A stretch of DNA of 64,000 nucleotides from Stagnimonas sp965279705. Lineage in GTDB: Bacteria; Pseudomonadota; Gammaproteobacteria; Nevskiales; Nevskiaceae. The notes under the pieces are model-generated. The model saw nothing but the letters and a program-made list of their open reading frames with translations, had not been told where the DNA came from and searched no databases. The position numbers and the translations under genes are program-made. How positions within the stretch are numbered: the first letter of the stretch is position 1; every line of letters begins with the position of its first letter. This document shows positions 1 through 11,125 of the stretch, piece after piece. The stretch covers positions 2,480,001 through 2,544,000 of the forward strand of contig OZ257257.1 in NCBI GenBank assembly GCA_965279705.1, read 5' to 3'.

Positions 1-314
1 AAGGCGCCATTTAGACAGGTGATCCGCCGCTCTGGATATCGCTGGTAGTACTTGTAGTTGAGAGCCCTTGGCTTATTGTCCAGACAGTCAAATCCGTGAA
101 ATTTTTCTGTCCTGTTTTGGGACGGATCAACAATTTCCAGCATCGGAAACTGGTCGTAGGCTTCTATCGGAACCAGCACACCGTGCCTGCCGGAGTCATC
201 GTTCTTGGCGAGCAGTTTTGCAAACACGGTTCCGTTGGCAAGCGTCATCCCTGCCCTCTGCACCAAGCCTTCGCAGTAGCGATAGAGACTGTCGAGATGG
301 CGCGGCCGGGTCAC
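1..314 (-). CDS. Unidentified gene downstream of vsr, N-terminal part only (possible cognate restriction enzyme)
   Basis: An open frame starts with GTG at 314. Its start overlaps the vsr stop in the four bases GTGA, and it stays open to the window edge, giving about 104 residues. The tight overlap shows translational coupling to vsr-dcm. The visible part contains NGTVFAKLLAKNDDSGRHG and LVPIEAYDQFPM, mixed polar and hydrophobic with no membrane segment. I do not recognise the family with certainty. Its place directly after a methyltransferase and Vsr suggests the restriction endonuclease of the system. That is inferred from context only; no catalytic PD-(D/E)XK or HNH motif is visible in the part present. 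Confidence 0.6.
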   Translation of the reverse strand, partial: MTRPRHLDSLYRYCEGLVQRAGMTLANGTVFAKLLAKNDDSGRHGVLVPIEAYDQFPMLEIVDPSQNRTEKFHGFDCLDNKPRALNYKYYQRYPERRITCLNGA

Positions 315-724
315 GTCTTCTGCTCCCTGATCTGGGCCGCGACATCGGCAAGTTTTGTCTCGCTCAAATCACACTCCCAAATCGTGATTACGTGCCAGCC
401 GGATGCCTGCAGCAGCTTCCTGTTCCGCTGATCACGCGTGACATTTGCTCCCAGCTTTTCCTGCCAGAAAGCCTGATTGGACGCCGGAAACGATGCAAGG
501 CGACATCCCCCATGCTGATGCCAGAAACATCCATTTACGAAAACGGCAACCCTGTATCGCGGAAACACCAGATCAGGTTTCCCGGGTAGTTCGCGTGCGT
601 GAAGACGAAACCGCAATCCCTTTCCGTGAAGGTAACGCCTGACCACCAGCTCCGGCTTTGTATTCTTTCCCTGTATGCCCGCCATCATTCGACTGCGGGT
701 CTTTCTGTCTACAACGTCTGCCAC
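311..724 (-). CDS. vsr: Very short patch repair (Vsr) endonuclease
   Basis: Vsr nicks the DNA strand 5' of a T in T:G mismatches left by deamination of 5-methylcytosine at Dcm-type sites and so starts very short patch repair. The product of about 137 residues shows the family signature: DVVDRKTRSRMMAGIQGKNT at the start, KPE and GKPDLVFP (the catalytic Asp region), VFVNGCFWHQH with zinc-site Cys and His residues, and WECDL near the end. An in-frame start exists at 787, inside dcm. I prefer GTG at 724 because family members begin just before the DVVDRKTRSRMM motif and this removes the overlap. It lies 13 bp after dcm, which makes its substrate. Confidence 0.9.
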   Translation of the reverse strand: MADVVDRKTRSRMMAGIQGKNTKPELVVRRYLHGKGLRFRLHARELPGKPDLVFPRYRVAVFVNGCFWHQHGGCRLASFPASNQAFWQEKLGANVTRDQRNRKLLQASGWHVITIWECDLSETKLADVAAQIREQKT

Positions 725-737
725 GGCTAAGGCTGTT

Positions 738-2009
738 TTATGCAGCCTTGTACAACGGCAGTTCCGGCTGCAGTACTTCCGCTTCAAGGAATGGCTGCAT
801 TAGTTTCGCTGCATGCCCGATTGCCTGCACCACAACCGAGTTGCCAAATTGCTTGTAGGCGCGCGTGTCGGATACCGGAATCCTGAATGAATCGGGATAG
901 CCCATGAGACGAGCGCATTCGCGCGGAGTCAGTCGTCTGGGGTTCTTCTTCTTCCCCTGACTGACAAGAATTTCAGAGCCGTCCTTGTAGTAGCGCGCTG
1001 ACAGCGTGCGCGTCACATCATTTTCCGTAACCAGACCAAAGCCGAAACCATTGCCCTTGGCCTTGTGCTTGGCGGCATAGTTCTGCAGATAGGTCCAGAG
1101 ATGGTCGGTCAGGGTGTACTTTGCAATGACGGCCCGCTTGGCGTGATCAAAGAAGCGCCCCTCATCGTGATCGATGACAGGCTCGCTGCCGTCAGTGCGA
1201 TGAAGAATCTCGCCAAGCTTGTGCTGATTCTTCGTGGGCAAAGACAGGGCATCCCAATCGAATGCAACACTTTCGGAGAACCCCACAATCAGGATGCGTT
1301 CGCGGTGCTGGGGTGTGAAATGAGCGCCATCCACAATCCTGACGTGGATGTTGTAGCCCAGCTCTTCGGTCAAAACCTTCCGAATGGTGGCGAAGGTTCT
1401 GCCCTTGTCATGCGACTGGAGGTTCTTGACGTTTTCCAGCAGAAAAGCGCGCGGTCGCCTCTCCTTGATGATGCGTGCGACATCGAAGAAAAGCGTGCCC
1501 TGGGTTTCGTCGAGGAATCCGTGCTGACGTCCAAGGGCGTTCTTTTTTGAGACGCCTGCAATCGAGAACGGCTGGCAGGGAAACCCTGCGAGCAGGACAT
1601 CGTGCTCTGGTATGGCTGCAGCATCGACTTGGGTGATGTCGCCGGCAATGGTGTGGCCATCCGGGAAATTGGTGGCGTAGGTTTTTTGCGCGTAGCTGTC
1701 CCATTCGCTGGTGTAGACGCACTGACCACCGACACTCTCAAAGGCATGCCTCATTCCGCCGATACCGGCAAACAGGTCAATGAAACGGAATGTTCCCTCT
1801 CGCTCCGGCTGTTGGTGCAACGGCAACAGGCGCTGCAACGCGTGAGTGATGTAGGGCGGTGGCTCTGACTCGTTGAGCTCCCACCGCCTCACGGTGCGGG
1901 CATCAACGCCCAGACGATTGGCAATCTCTGCCTGCGTTAAGTGCTTGCGCGCAGCCTGCAGGTAGTTGGTGATGGCATCGGGGTGGAGAGCGTGAACTGG
2001 AGGCGCCAT
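738..2009 (-). CDS. dcm: DNA (cytosine-5-)-methyltransferase, Dcm type
   Basis: This is a C5-cytosine methyltransferase of about 423 residues. A helix-turn-helix-like segment (LTQAEIANRLGVDARTVRRW, roughly residues 24-43) precedes the catalytic domain. The ordered motifs are DLFAGIGG (AdoMet binding), GFPCQPFS with the catalytic Cys near residue 145, LLENVKNL, QHRERILIVGF, a target-recognition region, and KQFGNSVVVQAIG. An in-frame TTG at 2048 gives a longer product. ATG at 2009 with AGAGA upstream looks better. It follows int by a short gap and precedes vsr, the usual order for a Dcm-Vsr pair. The recognition sequence cannot be read from the protein. Confidence 0.93.
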   Translation of the reverse strand: MAPPVHALHPDAITNYLQAARKHLTQAEIANRLGVDARTVRRWELNESEPPPYITHALQRLLPLHQQPEREGTFRFIDLFAGIGGMRHAFESVGGQCVYTSEWDSYAQKTYATNFPDGHTIAGDITQVDAAAIPEHDVLLAGFPCQPFSIAGVSKKNALGRQHGFLDETQGTLFFDVARIIKERRPRAFLLENVKNLQSHDKGRTFATIRKVLTEELGYNIHVRIVDGAHFTPQHRERILIVGFSESVAFDWDALSLPTKNQHKLGEILHRTDGSEPVIDHDEGRFFDHAKRAVIAKYTLTDHLWTYLQNYAAKHKAKGNGFGFGLVTENDVTRTLSARYYKDGSEILVSQGKKKNPRRLTPRECARLMGYPDSFRIPVSDTRAYKQFGNSVVVQAIGHAAKLMQPFLEAEVLQPELPLYKAA

Positions 2010-2075
2010 GGCTGTCTCTGGGAATAAATGCGGACATTGTGTCCTCAAGTATATGCAGTGTTATAGCTTTGACCA

Positions 2076-3371
2076 CTACTTTTTGGCGCGAGACCTGCTG
2101 GTGCCGGCCAAAGAAGCCTTGCCGCCCTTCTGCACCTTGCCCGCCTTCAGAAAGGCGTCCGTAATCTCTTGCATGGGCTTACGAAGCCTGTCGACATTGC
2201 TGCCGATGTATCCCGCCGTGACATCACCCGTCATCCGATGGTTGAGCAGCCGTTTTAGGGCGTAGTGCGAAAGGTCCAGACTTTCAGCGACCGTTGAAAA
2301 GGTGCGGCGAAGATCATGCAGCATGAAGCTCACACCGCTTTCCCGCTTTACGAAATCGACGTGGGCGCGAGGCTCGCCCAGAAAGCCTGTCGAACTCTCC
2401 GAGGGGAAAACGTAGGACTTTGCTCCTTTTTGTTGCCCACCCTTGCCGGCAACGCACTGAGCCTTGCGCTCGACTAGTAGCTGGAGCAGAAAGTCGGATA
2501 GCGGCAGCACGTGATCATTGTGATTCTTGGTATCTACAAGCCTGATGAGCTTCGCCGCGAGATCGACGTTGTCCCAAGTCAGGGTCGCTGCCTCGGTACG
2601 GCGCAGTCCGGTCATCAGCAGAAAAACGAGATAGTCGCCCACAGTCTGCGCAGAAGTGCCCCATGGCTCACTGCGCAAGGTTTGCACGGCCTTGAACCAC
2701 GCCTGCAGCTGGTGGCCTTCTATGTAGGTCTTCCGTCGCGTAACGCGCACCCATGCCTTTGCTCTTGATAGGCGAGCAACTGGATTGGGCGGCAATAGGG
2801 AGTTACCTCGCGCGTCTTCGTACTGTGATGCGGTGAAGTTCCAGATGGAGCGCAATGTGCGCATAGCGGAGTTTGCGTAGGGCCCTCCACTTTCCCTGAT
2901 GAGCTTGGCGTGTCGAGTCGCCACCTGGTCAGGGGTGATGTCGAGCAAGGGCTTTTCTGCCCAGTCGCCAAGAGCACCGGACACGATGTTGCTGTAAGTG
3001 GTTTTGGTATTGGTCTTGAGTGATCGAATCTTGAGCATCAAGTCCAGTGCATCACTGAGTGTTAAATGCTCTGAGGCCTTGGCACGGCGTTCGGCACGGG
3101 GGTTTTCTCCACTCGCGATCTGGCCACCAAGTCGCTCGGCCGCCTTGATGGCATTTTCAGGAGTGAGGTCGGGATATCGTCCTAACGTCACGCGAACAAC
3201 GCGGCCGTCGATCCTTCTCTGGACGACCCAGCTCTTGGCTCCCCGGTCGGTGACCGAGAGCCGCAAATGCAGAGACTTGTAACGAGAATCGGAAAAGTAG
3301 CTCCGGGTCCCAAACCCCGCAGCCGCAAGGCTTTCAATGACTGGTTTGGTGAAACGAATTTCCAATTTCAT
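2076..3371 (-). CDS. int: Tyrosine recombinase / phage-type integrase
   Basis: This 431-residue integrase has the P4-like layout: an N-terminal DUF4102-type arm-binding domain (about 1-100), a SAM-like core-binding domain (about 105-200) and a C-terminal catalytic domain. Visible catalytic residues are Arg in TGLRRTE (about 256), His and Arg in LHDLRRTFST (about 352 and 355), His in LLNHR (about 378) and the nucleophile Tyr in AGYIGS (about 388). It reads away from the tRNA-Asn fragment at 3557-3601, which is the expected place for the integrase of a tRNA-targeting element. The dcm-vsr module lies downstream in the same direction and may be cargo. Confidence 0.95.
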   Translation of the reverse strand: MKLEIRFTKPVIESLAAAGFGTRSYFSDSRYKSLHLRLSVTDRGAKSWVVQRRIDGRVVRVTLGRYPDLTPENAIKAAERLGGQIASGENPRAERRAKASEHLTLSDALDLMLKIRSLKTNTKTTYSNIVSGALGDWAEKPLLDITPDQVATRHAKLIRESGGPYANSAMRTLRSIWNFTASQYEDARGNSLLPPNPVARLSRAKAWVRVTRRKTYIEGHQLQAWFKAVQTLRSEPWGTSAQTVGDYLVFLLMTGLRRTEAATLTWDNVDLAAKLIRLVDTKNHNDHVLPLSDFLLQLLVERKAQCVAGKGGQQKGAKSYVFPSESSTGFLGEPRAHVDFVKRESGVSFMLHDLRRTFSTVAESLDLSHYALKRLLNHRMTGDVTAGYIGSNVDRLRKPMQEITDAFLKAGKVQKGGKASLAGTSRSRAKK

Positions 3372-3408
3372 GCCGAAAATCCCGCAAAAATCACTTGAAA
3401 GTCACGTG

Positions 3409-3472
3409 GTGTAGCTCCGGAGCTTCTGGAGCTACACTGACAGTGAATTCATGCGAATTTTGATGTAGCTCC
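3409..3472. repeat. Repeated GTAGCTCC motif, including a 10-bp inverted repeat, upstream of int
   Basis: GTGTAGCTCC at 3409-3418 is followed after 9 bp by its perfect inverse GGAGCTACAC at 3428-3437. A third direct copy of GTAGCTCC lies at 3465-3472. The cluster sits 38-101 bp upstream of the int start and within 150 bp of the attachment site. Such spacing suits arm-type sites for integrase or excisionase, or an operator controlling int. The role is inferred; only the repeats are seen. Confidence 0.6.
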
Positions 3473-3528
3473 ATGAATCGGAGACTAAGCTACAGGCCAC
3501 GTTTTGTATAGGTTTATGTATTTTTGTG

Positions 3529-3571
3529 AATCACTGGGCATTGCGCCAGAAAATGCCTGTTAATCACTGGG
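3529..3571. other. Junction sequence with direct and inverted repeats (probable core of the attachment site)
   Basis: AATCACTGGG occurs at 3529-3538 and again at 3562-3571 inside the tRNA-Asn fragment. Between them GGCATT (3537-3542) and AATGCC (3552-3557) form an inverted pair. The repeats bracket the point where homology to tRNA-Asn starts, so they probably include integrase core-binding sites. This assignment is by position only. Confidence 0.4.
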
Positions 3572-3601
3572 TCCCAGGTTCGAGTCCTGGTCACGGAGCC
3601 A
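3557..3601 (+). tRNA. 3' fragment of tRNA-Asn (GTT), presumed attR
   Basis: The sequence begins in the anticodon loop (CTGTTAA, anticodon GTT). It continues through the 3' anticodon stem TCACT, variable loop, T arm (CCAGG, TTCGAGT, CCTGG), acceptor strand TCACGGA, discriminator G and CCA. The bases before it cannot pair as the 5' anticodon stem, and the D arm and 5' acceptor are absent, so it is not a functional tRNA. It is what remains when an element integrates in a tRNA and regenerates the intact gene at its other end, here beyond the left edge of the window. Confidence 0.85.
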
Positions 3602-3611
3602 GCACAGCCAG

Positions 3612-3654
3612 GCCGCTGATCTTCATTGAGAAGATCAGCGGCTTCGTTGTTTTG
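3612..3654 (+). terminator. Terminator-like hairpin after the tRNA-Asn fragment
   Basis: GCCGCTGATCTTC (3612-3624) and GAAGATCAGCGGC (3630-3642) form a perfect 13-bp stem with a 5-nt loop. A T-rich run, TTCGTTGTTTT, follows. It lies 10 bp after the tRNA CCA end and is probably the native terminator of tRNA-Asn. That places the host chromosome to the right of 3601. Confidence 0.75.
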
Positions 3655-3763
3655 GCAGGTCAAACAGGTAGGTCACGGCTTTCTCCGGGCAAAGCATCAT
3701 CCATCAAGATAAATCCATATCCTCATGCAGCCCGCAGGGCTTCAAGCAAGCAAGTGAGTCGGC

Positions 3764-4948
3764 GTGATTCCAGAACAAGCTTTTCTGCCTCAACGACGTG
3801 CCGCACTGGCCAGCTATGAGGTGATCGACACGCCTCCGGAGCAGGTGTTTGACGACATCACCGCGATCGCGGCTGAAGTGCTGAAGGTTCCCATTGCGCT
3901 GATCAGCCTGGTGGAAGAACACCGGCAGTGGTTCAAAAGCGAAATCGGGCTGGGGTGCAGGCAAACCGATTACGGTTCTTCGATCTGCGCACACGCCATC
4001 CACGGCAGCGGCCTCTTCGAGATCGAGGACTTGAAGCGCGACCCTCGCACCGCGGACAACCCGCTGGTGACCGGCAACCCGAACGTCCAGTTTTATGCGG
4101 GTGCGGTGCTGCGCACTTCCGAGGGCATTGCGATCGGCACCGTCTGCGTACTGGACTATGCGCCCCGCAGGCTTGCAGACAGCGATAGAGCCACACTGCT
4201 GCGTCTGGCGCGCCAGACGATGGCGCTGCTGGAGCTGCGACGCGCCCTGCAGCAGGCACAAACGTTTGAGCAGGCACGCAACCACTACATGGCAACGGTG
4301 GGGCATGACCTTCGCCAGCCGCTGCAAATCATCTCGGCATCCATCGAGCTGGCGCTGCGCAAGCCCGAGAAAGCCAATATCGAGAAACATCTGGGTAACG
4401 CCACAGCGGCCGTGGCGCGCCTGGGCCGCGAACTGGAACAACTCGCACATGCGGGCGCAGCCGACGACGCAGATTTTTCAACCATCGTGTTCGATCGCTT
4501 CCGCCTGGATGAGATGCTCGATTCGCTCATGCCCAGCTGGCGTACCCAGGCCTCGGTGAAGGGTCTGCGACTGGACATCAAATCGGTGCCGGTTTTCGTG
4601 CGCAGCGATCGCCGACTGCTGGGCTCCATCCTTGGCAACCTGGTCGGCAATGCCATCAAGTACACCGCCGTCGGCAGTATCACCGTTGCCTGCCGCTCGA
4701 CCAGTGACAACGCGGTCGAGGTCTCGGTGACCGATACCGGCATCGGCATGACCAAGGCCGACAGGGACACCATATTTGCGCCGTTCAAGCAGGTGGACTC
4801 GAAAAGCGATGGGCTCGGTCTGGGCCTGTCGCTGGTCAAGAAGGCCGCTGACTACCTCAACTACAGGGTCAGCGTCTCATCTTCGGTGGGTATCGGGTCG
4901 CGCTTCAGCTTTGTGATTCCGGTCGACAGGACGATTGACAACGCCTAG
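3764..4948 (+). CDS. GAF-domain sensor histidine kinase
   Basis: This 394-residue soluble kinase has no membrane segment or signal peptide. A GAF domain fills about residues 20-155. It is followed by the dimerisation helix with the H box GHDLRQPL (phospho-His near 181), the N box NLVGNAIKYT and the G boxes DTGIGM and GLGLGLS. The C-terminal receiver often found in HDLRQPL kinases is missing, so a separate regulator must accept the phosphate. The start is a GTG at 3764 with only a weak Shine-Dalgarno sequence. It opens the signalling cluster that runs to 11094 and lies just outside the integrated element. The ligand is unknown. Confidence 0.85.
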   Translation: MIPEQAFLPQRRAALASYEVIDTPPEQVFDDITAIAAEVLKVPIALISLVEEHRQWFKSEIGLGCRQTDYGSSICAHAIHGSGLFEIEDLKRDPRTADNPLVTGNPNVQFYAGAVLRTSEGIAIGTVCVLDYAPRRLADSDRATLLRLARQTMALLELRRALQQAQTFEQARNHYMATVGHDLRQPLQIISASIELALRKPEKANIEKHLGNATAAVARLGRELEQLAHAGAADDADFSTIVFDRFRLDEMLDSLMPSWRTQASVKGLRLDIKSVPVFVRSDRRLLGSILGNLVGNAIKYTAVGSITVACRSTSDNAVEVSVTDTGIGMTKADRDTIFAPFKQVDSKSDGLGLGLSLVKKAADYLNYRVSVSSSVGIGSRFSFVIPVDRTIDNA

Positions 4949-5055
4949 CGGATTGGGCCCCGCCGCAGGGGGCGAAACGTTCAGGTCGAACCAGTCGAAC
5001 CGCTAATATGGGTTCACGACAGCCAACACTGTTTCGCCCAAGAGCCGCCGACGCC

Positions 5056-8667
<3,612 letters not shown>

Positions 8668-8669
8668 GC

Positions 8670-9506
8670 ATGAACACGACTCGTCCGGATGTCGAAGACA
8701 TCGAGCTGGACGGCTTTGTGCGCGCCTTGCAGCAACGGCATGGTTATGATTTCAGCGGCTATGCAACGGCCTCGCTCAAGCGCCGCCTGCAATCGGTGGT
8801 GCAGAGTGGCGGCTACCAGAACCTGAGCGAGCTGACCGGCCGCATGTTGCGCGACGATGCACTGGTACCCGAGATCGTCTCGGGCCTGTCGGTGCCGGTG
8901 TCGGACATGTTCCGCAACCCCAGCGTGTTCGCAGTGCTGCGCGAAGAGGTGTTTCCGCTACTCGCGTCTTACCCGCGCATCAACATCTGGCAGGCAGGCT
9001 GCGCGCATGGGGAAGAGGTCTATTCGCTCGCCATCCTGCTGGAAGAAGCCGGCCTGTACGAGCGTTCGCAGATCTACGCCACCGACTTCAGCGACGCCGC
9101 GCTGCTGCGCGCGCAGGAGGGCATTTTCCCCGCCAAGGAGGCCCGCACCTACTCCGAAAACTATCTGGCCGCCGGCGGCCAGCGCACCCTCGCCGACTAC
9201 TACCACTCGCGCTACGAGCGCATCAAGCTCGACGAGCGGCTAAAGCGCAATATCCACTTTGCCAACCACAATCTGGCGGCCGACGGCGTGTTCTGCGAGG
9301 CGCATCTCATTCTCTGCCGCAACGTGCTGATCTATTTCAACAACGTGCTGCAAAACCAGGTGCTGGGGCTGTTCCGCGACAGCCTCGTGCGCGGCGGCTT
9401 TCTGTGCCTGGGCAACCGTGAAAGCCTCGACTTCGCTCCCGCCGCCAAGGCCTTTACGCCGATCAACGCCAAGGCGCGCGTCTACCGCCTGGCTGCGCGT
9501 GCATGA
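8670..9506 (+). CDS. CheR-type protein-glutamate methyltransferase
   Basis: This 278-residue protein has the CheR fold: an N-terminal helical domain (about 1-85, with LKRRL and VPVSDMFRNP) and a Rossmann AdoMet-binding domain with QAGCAHGEEVYS, LCRNVLIYF and GNRESL. CheR methylates glutamates in the signalling helices of receptors or, in such clusters, of other proteins. No chemoreceptor is encoded nearby. The gene starts 2 bp after the hybrid kinase and overlaps the cheB-like gene by 4 bp, so kinase, methyltransferase and esterase are co-translated. The coiled coil of the kinase is the obvious candidate substrate. That is inference. Confidence 0.9.
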   Translation: MNTTRPDVEDIELDGFVRALQQRHGYDFSGYATASLKRRLQSVVQSGGYQNLSELTGRMLRDDALVPEIVSGLSVPVSDMFRNPSVFAVLREEVFPLLASYPRINIWQAGCAHGEEVYSLAILLEEAGLYERSQIYATDFSDAALLRAQEGIFPAKEARTYSENYLAAGGQRTLADYYHSRYERIKLDERLKRNIHFANHNLAADGVFCEAHLILCRNVLIYFNNVLQNQVLGLFRDSLVRGGFLCLGNRESLDFAPAAKAFTPINAKARVYRLAARA

Positions 9507-10072
9507 CGACTTACCGCGCCATTGTGGTGGGCTGCTCGGCCGGCGGCGTGCACGCACTGACCCTGATGCTGGCCGGGCTGGCACCAAACCTGCACGTGCC
9601 GCTGATCGTGGTCTGTCATACCGGCAGCGAGGATGTGGACATGCTGCGTGAAGTGCTGGCCTCAAAATCACCGCTGCCCGTGCAGGAGGCTCGCGAGCGT
9701 CACGCGCCACAGCCCGGCACGGTGTATCTGGCTCCGGCGGGCTATCACCTGCTGGTCGAGCGCGACGGCTGTTTTGCGCTGTCGGTAGATGCACGCGTCT
9801 GTTACAGCCGCCCGGCCATCGACGTGCTGTTCGAGTCCGCCGCCGCCCATTACGGCGCGCAGCTCATCGGTGTGGTGCTGACCGGTGCCAACGACGACGG
9901 CGCGCTGGGCCTCAAGGCCATTCGCGACCACAAGGGAACGGCCATCGTGCAATTGCCGGAAGATGCTGTCGCTTCCGCCATGCCCGAAGCTGCCCTGCGC
10001 ATTGCGGGTGCGGATCATGTTGTTGCACTCGCGGATATCGCGTCACTCATCAACCACCTGTGTATGCCATGA
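9503..10072 (+). CDS. CheB-type methylesterase domain protein (no receiver domain)
   Basis: The 189 residues correspond to the catalytic CheB domain alone. The Ser nucleophile is in GCSAGG (near residue 12), His in VCHTG and Asp in GANDDGALG, so the catalytic triad is complete. The N-terminal receiver of chemotaxis CheB is absent, so its activity is not directly phosphorylation-gated. It overlaps cheR by ATGA and overlaps the following receiver-GGDEF gene by ATGA. It should reverse the CheR modification, demethylating or deamidating the same target. Confidence 0.88.
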   Translation: MTTYRAIVVGCSAGGVHALTLMLAGLAPNLHVPLIVVCHTGSEDVDMLREVLASKSPLPVQEARERHAPQPGTVYLAPAGYHLLVERDGCFALSVDARVCYSRPAIDVLFESAAAHYGAQLIGVVLTGANDDGALGLKAIRDHKGTAIVQLPEDAVASAMPEAALRIAGADHVVALADIASLINHLCMP

Positions 10073-11094
10073 CCAGCACCAAACACGCGAAGGTTCTCGT
10101 TGTCGACGACACGCCCGCCAACCTGCTGGTGATGCGCCGCCTGCTCGCCAAGACTGATATTGAGCTGATCGAGGCCGCCAGCGGACACGATGCCTTGAGC
10201 GCCTGCCTCGACCATGAGTTCGCGCTGATATTGCTCGACGTCAACATGCCGGAAATGGACGGCTTCGAAACCGCCTCGCTGATTGCCGAAGAAGACAACA
10301 ACCGGCTGACACCGATCATCTTCGTCACCGCCGCCTACAACGACGATATCAACCGACTGAAGGGCTATCACTCGGGCGCGGTCGACTACATCGCCAAGCC
10401 CATCAACGACCAGATCCTGCGCTCGAAAGTGCAGATCTTCCTGGAGCTGTGGAACGCCAAGCAGGATCTTAAAGTGCTTGCAGAGCACCTCAACGAACGC
10501 AATCTGCAGCTGCAACATGAAGTCGCCGCGCGCGTGCGAACCGAGGCACTGGCGCTGCATCAGGCGCAGCACGACGCGCTCACCAACCTGCCCAACCGCG
10601 TGTTGTTCCACGACCGGCTCGACACCGCCATCGAACGCGCCAGCCGCAATGGCCAGCCGTTTGCACTGCTCTATGTCGATATCGACCACTTCAAGCCGGT
10701 CAACGATGCGCATGGCCACGTTGTGGGCGACATGCTGCTGCAACAGATTGCCCAGCGCCTGCAGGATGGCCTGCGCCGCAGCGACACCGTGGCGCGCCTG
10801 GGAGGTGACGAGTTTGCGGTGATCCTCGAAGAAACCAGCAGTGCCGATGAAGCCATGCGTGTTGGCCAGTCGCTGTGTGGCCTGCTGGGCAGCACGTTCA
10901 CGCTCGAAAAAGGCGGTAGCAGCATCCACGTGACGATCGGCGGCAGTGTGGGCATCGCCATCTATCCCGATCACGGTGAGTCGCATGATGCGCTCATCAC
11001 CGCAGCCGATGCGGCCATGTACATCGCCAAGCGCAGCGGCAAGAACCAGTGCTTGATGGCCATCGGCAGCTCTGTTGGCGACGTGGGTTCATGA
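10069..11094 (+). CDS. Response regulator with GGDEF output (diguanylate cyclase)
   Basis: This protein has about 341 residues. An N-terminal receiver has VLVVDD, phospho-Asp in LLDVNMP and Lys in IAKPI. A short helical linker (about 135-170) leads to a GGDEF domain with ALTNLPNR, YVDIDHFK and an intact RLGGDEF. RRSD lies five residues before GGDEF, matching the RxxD inhibitory site, so product feedback is likely. The start ATG at 10069 overlaps the cheB stop; an in-frame GTG lies at 10060. As the last gene of the cluster it is the likely output, turning kinase signalling into cyclic di-GMP. Confidence 0.9.
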   Translation: MTSTKHAKVLVVDDTPANLLVMRRLLAKTDIELIEAASGHDALSACLDHEFALILLDVNMPEMDGFETASLIAEEDNNRLTPIIFVTAAYNDDINRLKGYHSGAVDYIAKPINDQILRSKVQIFLELWNAKQDLKVLAEHLNERNLQLQHEVAARVRTEALALHQAQHDALTNLPNRVLFHDRLDTAIERASRNGQPFALLYVDIDHFKPVNDAHGHVVGDMLLQQIAQRLQDGLRRSDTVARLGGDEFAVILEETSSADEAMRVGQSLCGLLGSTFTLEKGGSSIHVTIGGSVGIAIYPDHGESHDALITAADAAMYIAKRSGKNQCLMAIGSSVGDVGS

Positions 11095-11125
11095 ACTATC
11101 TGCGCGCGCTCAAGCGGTCAGGCCG

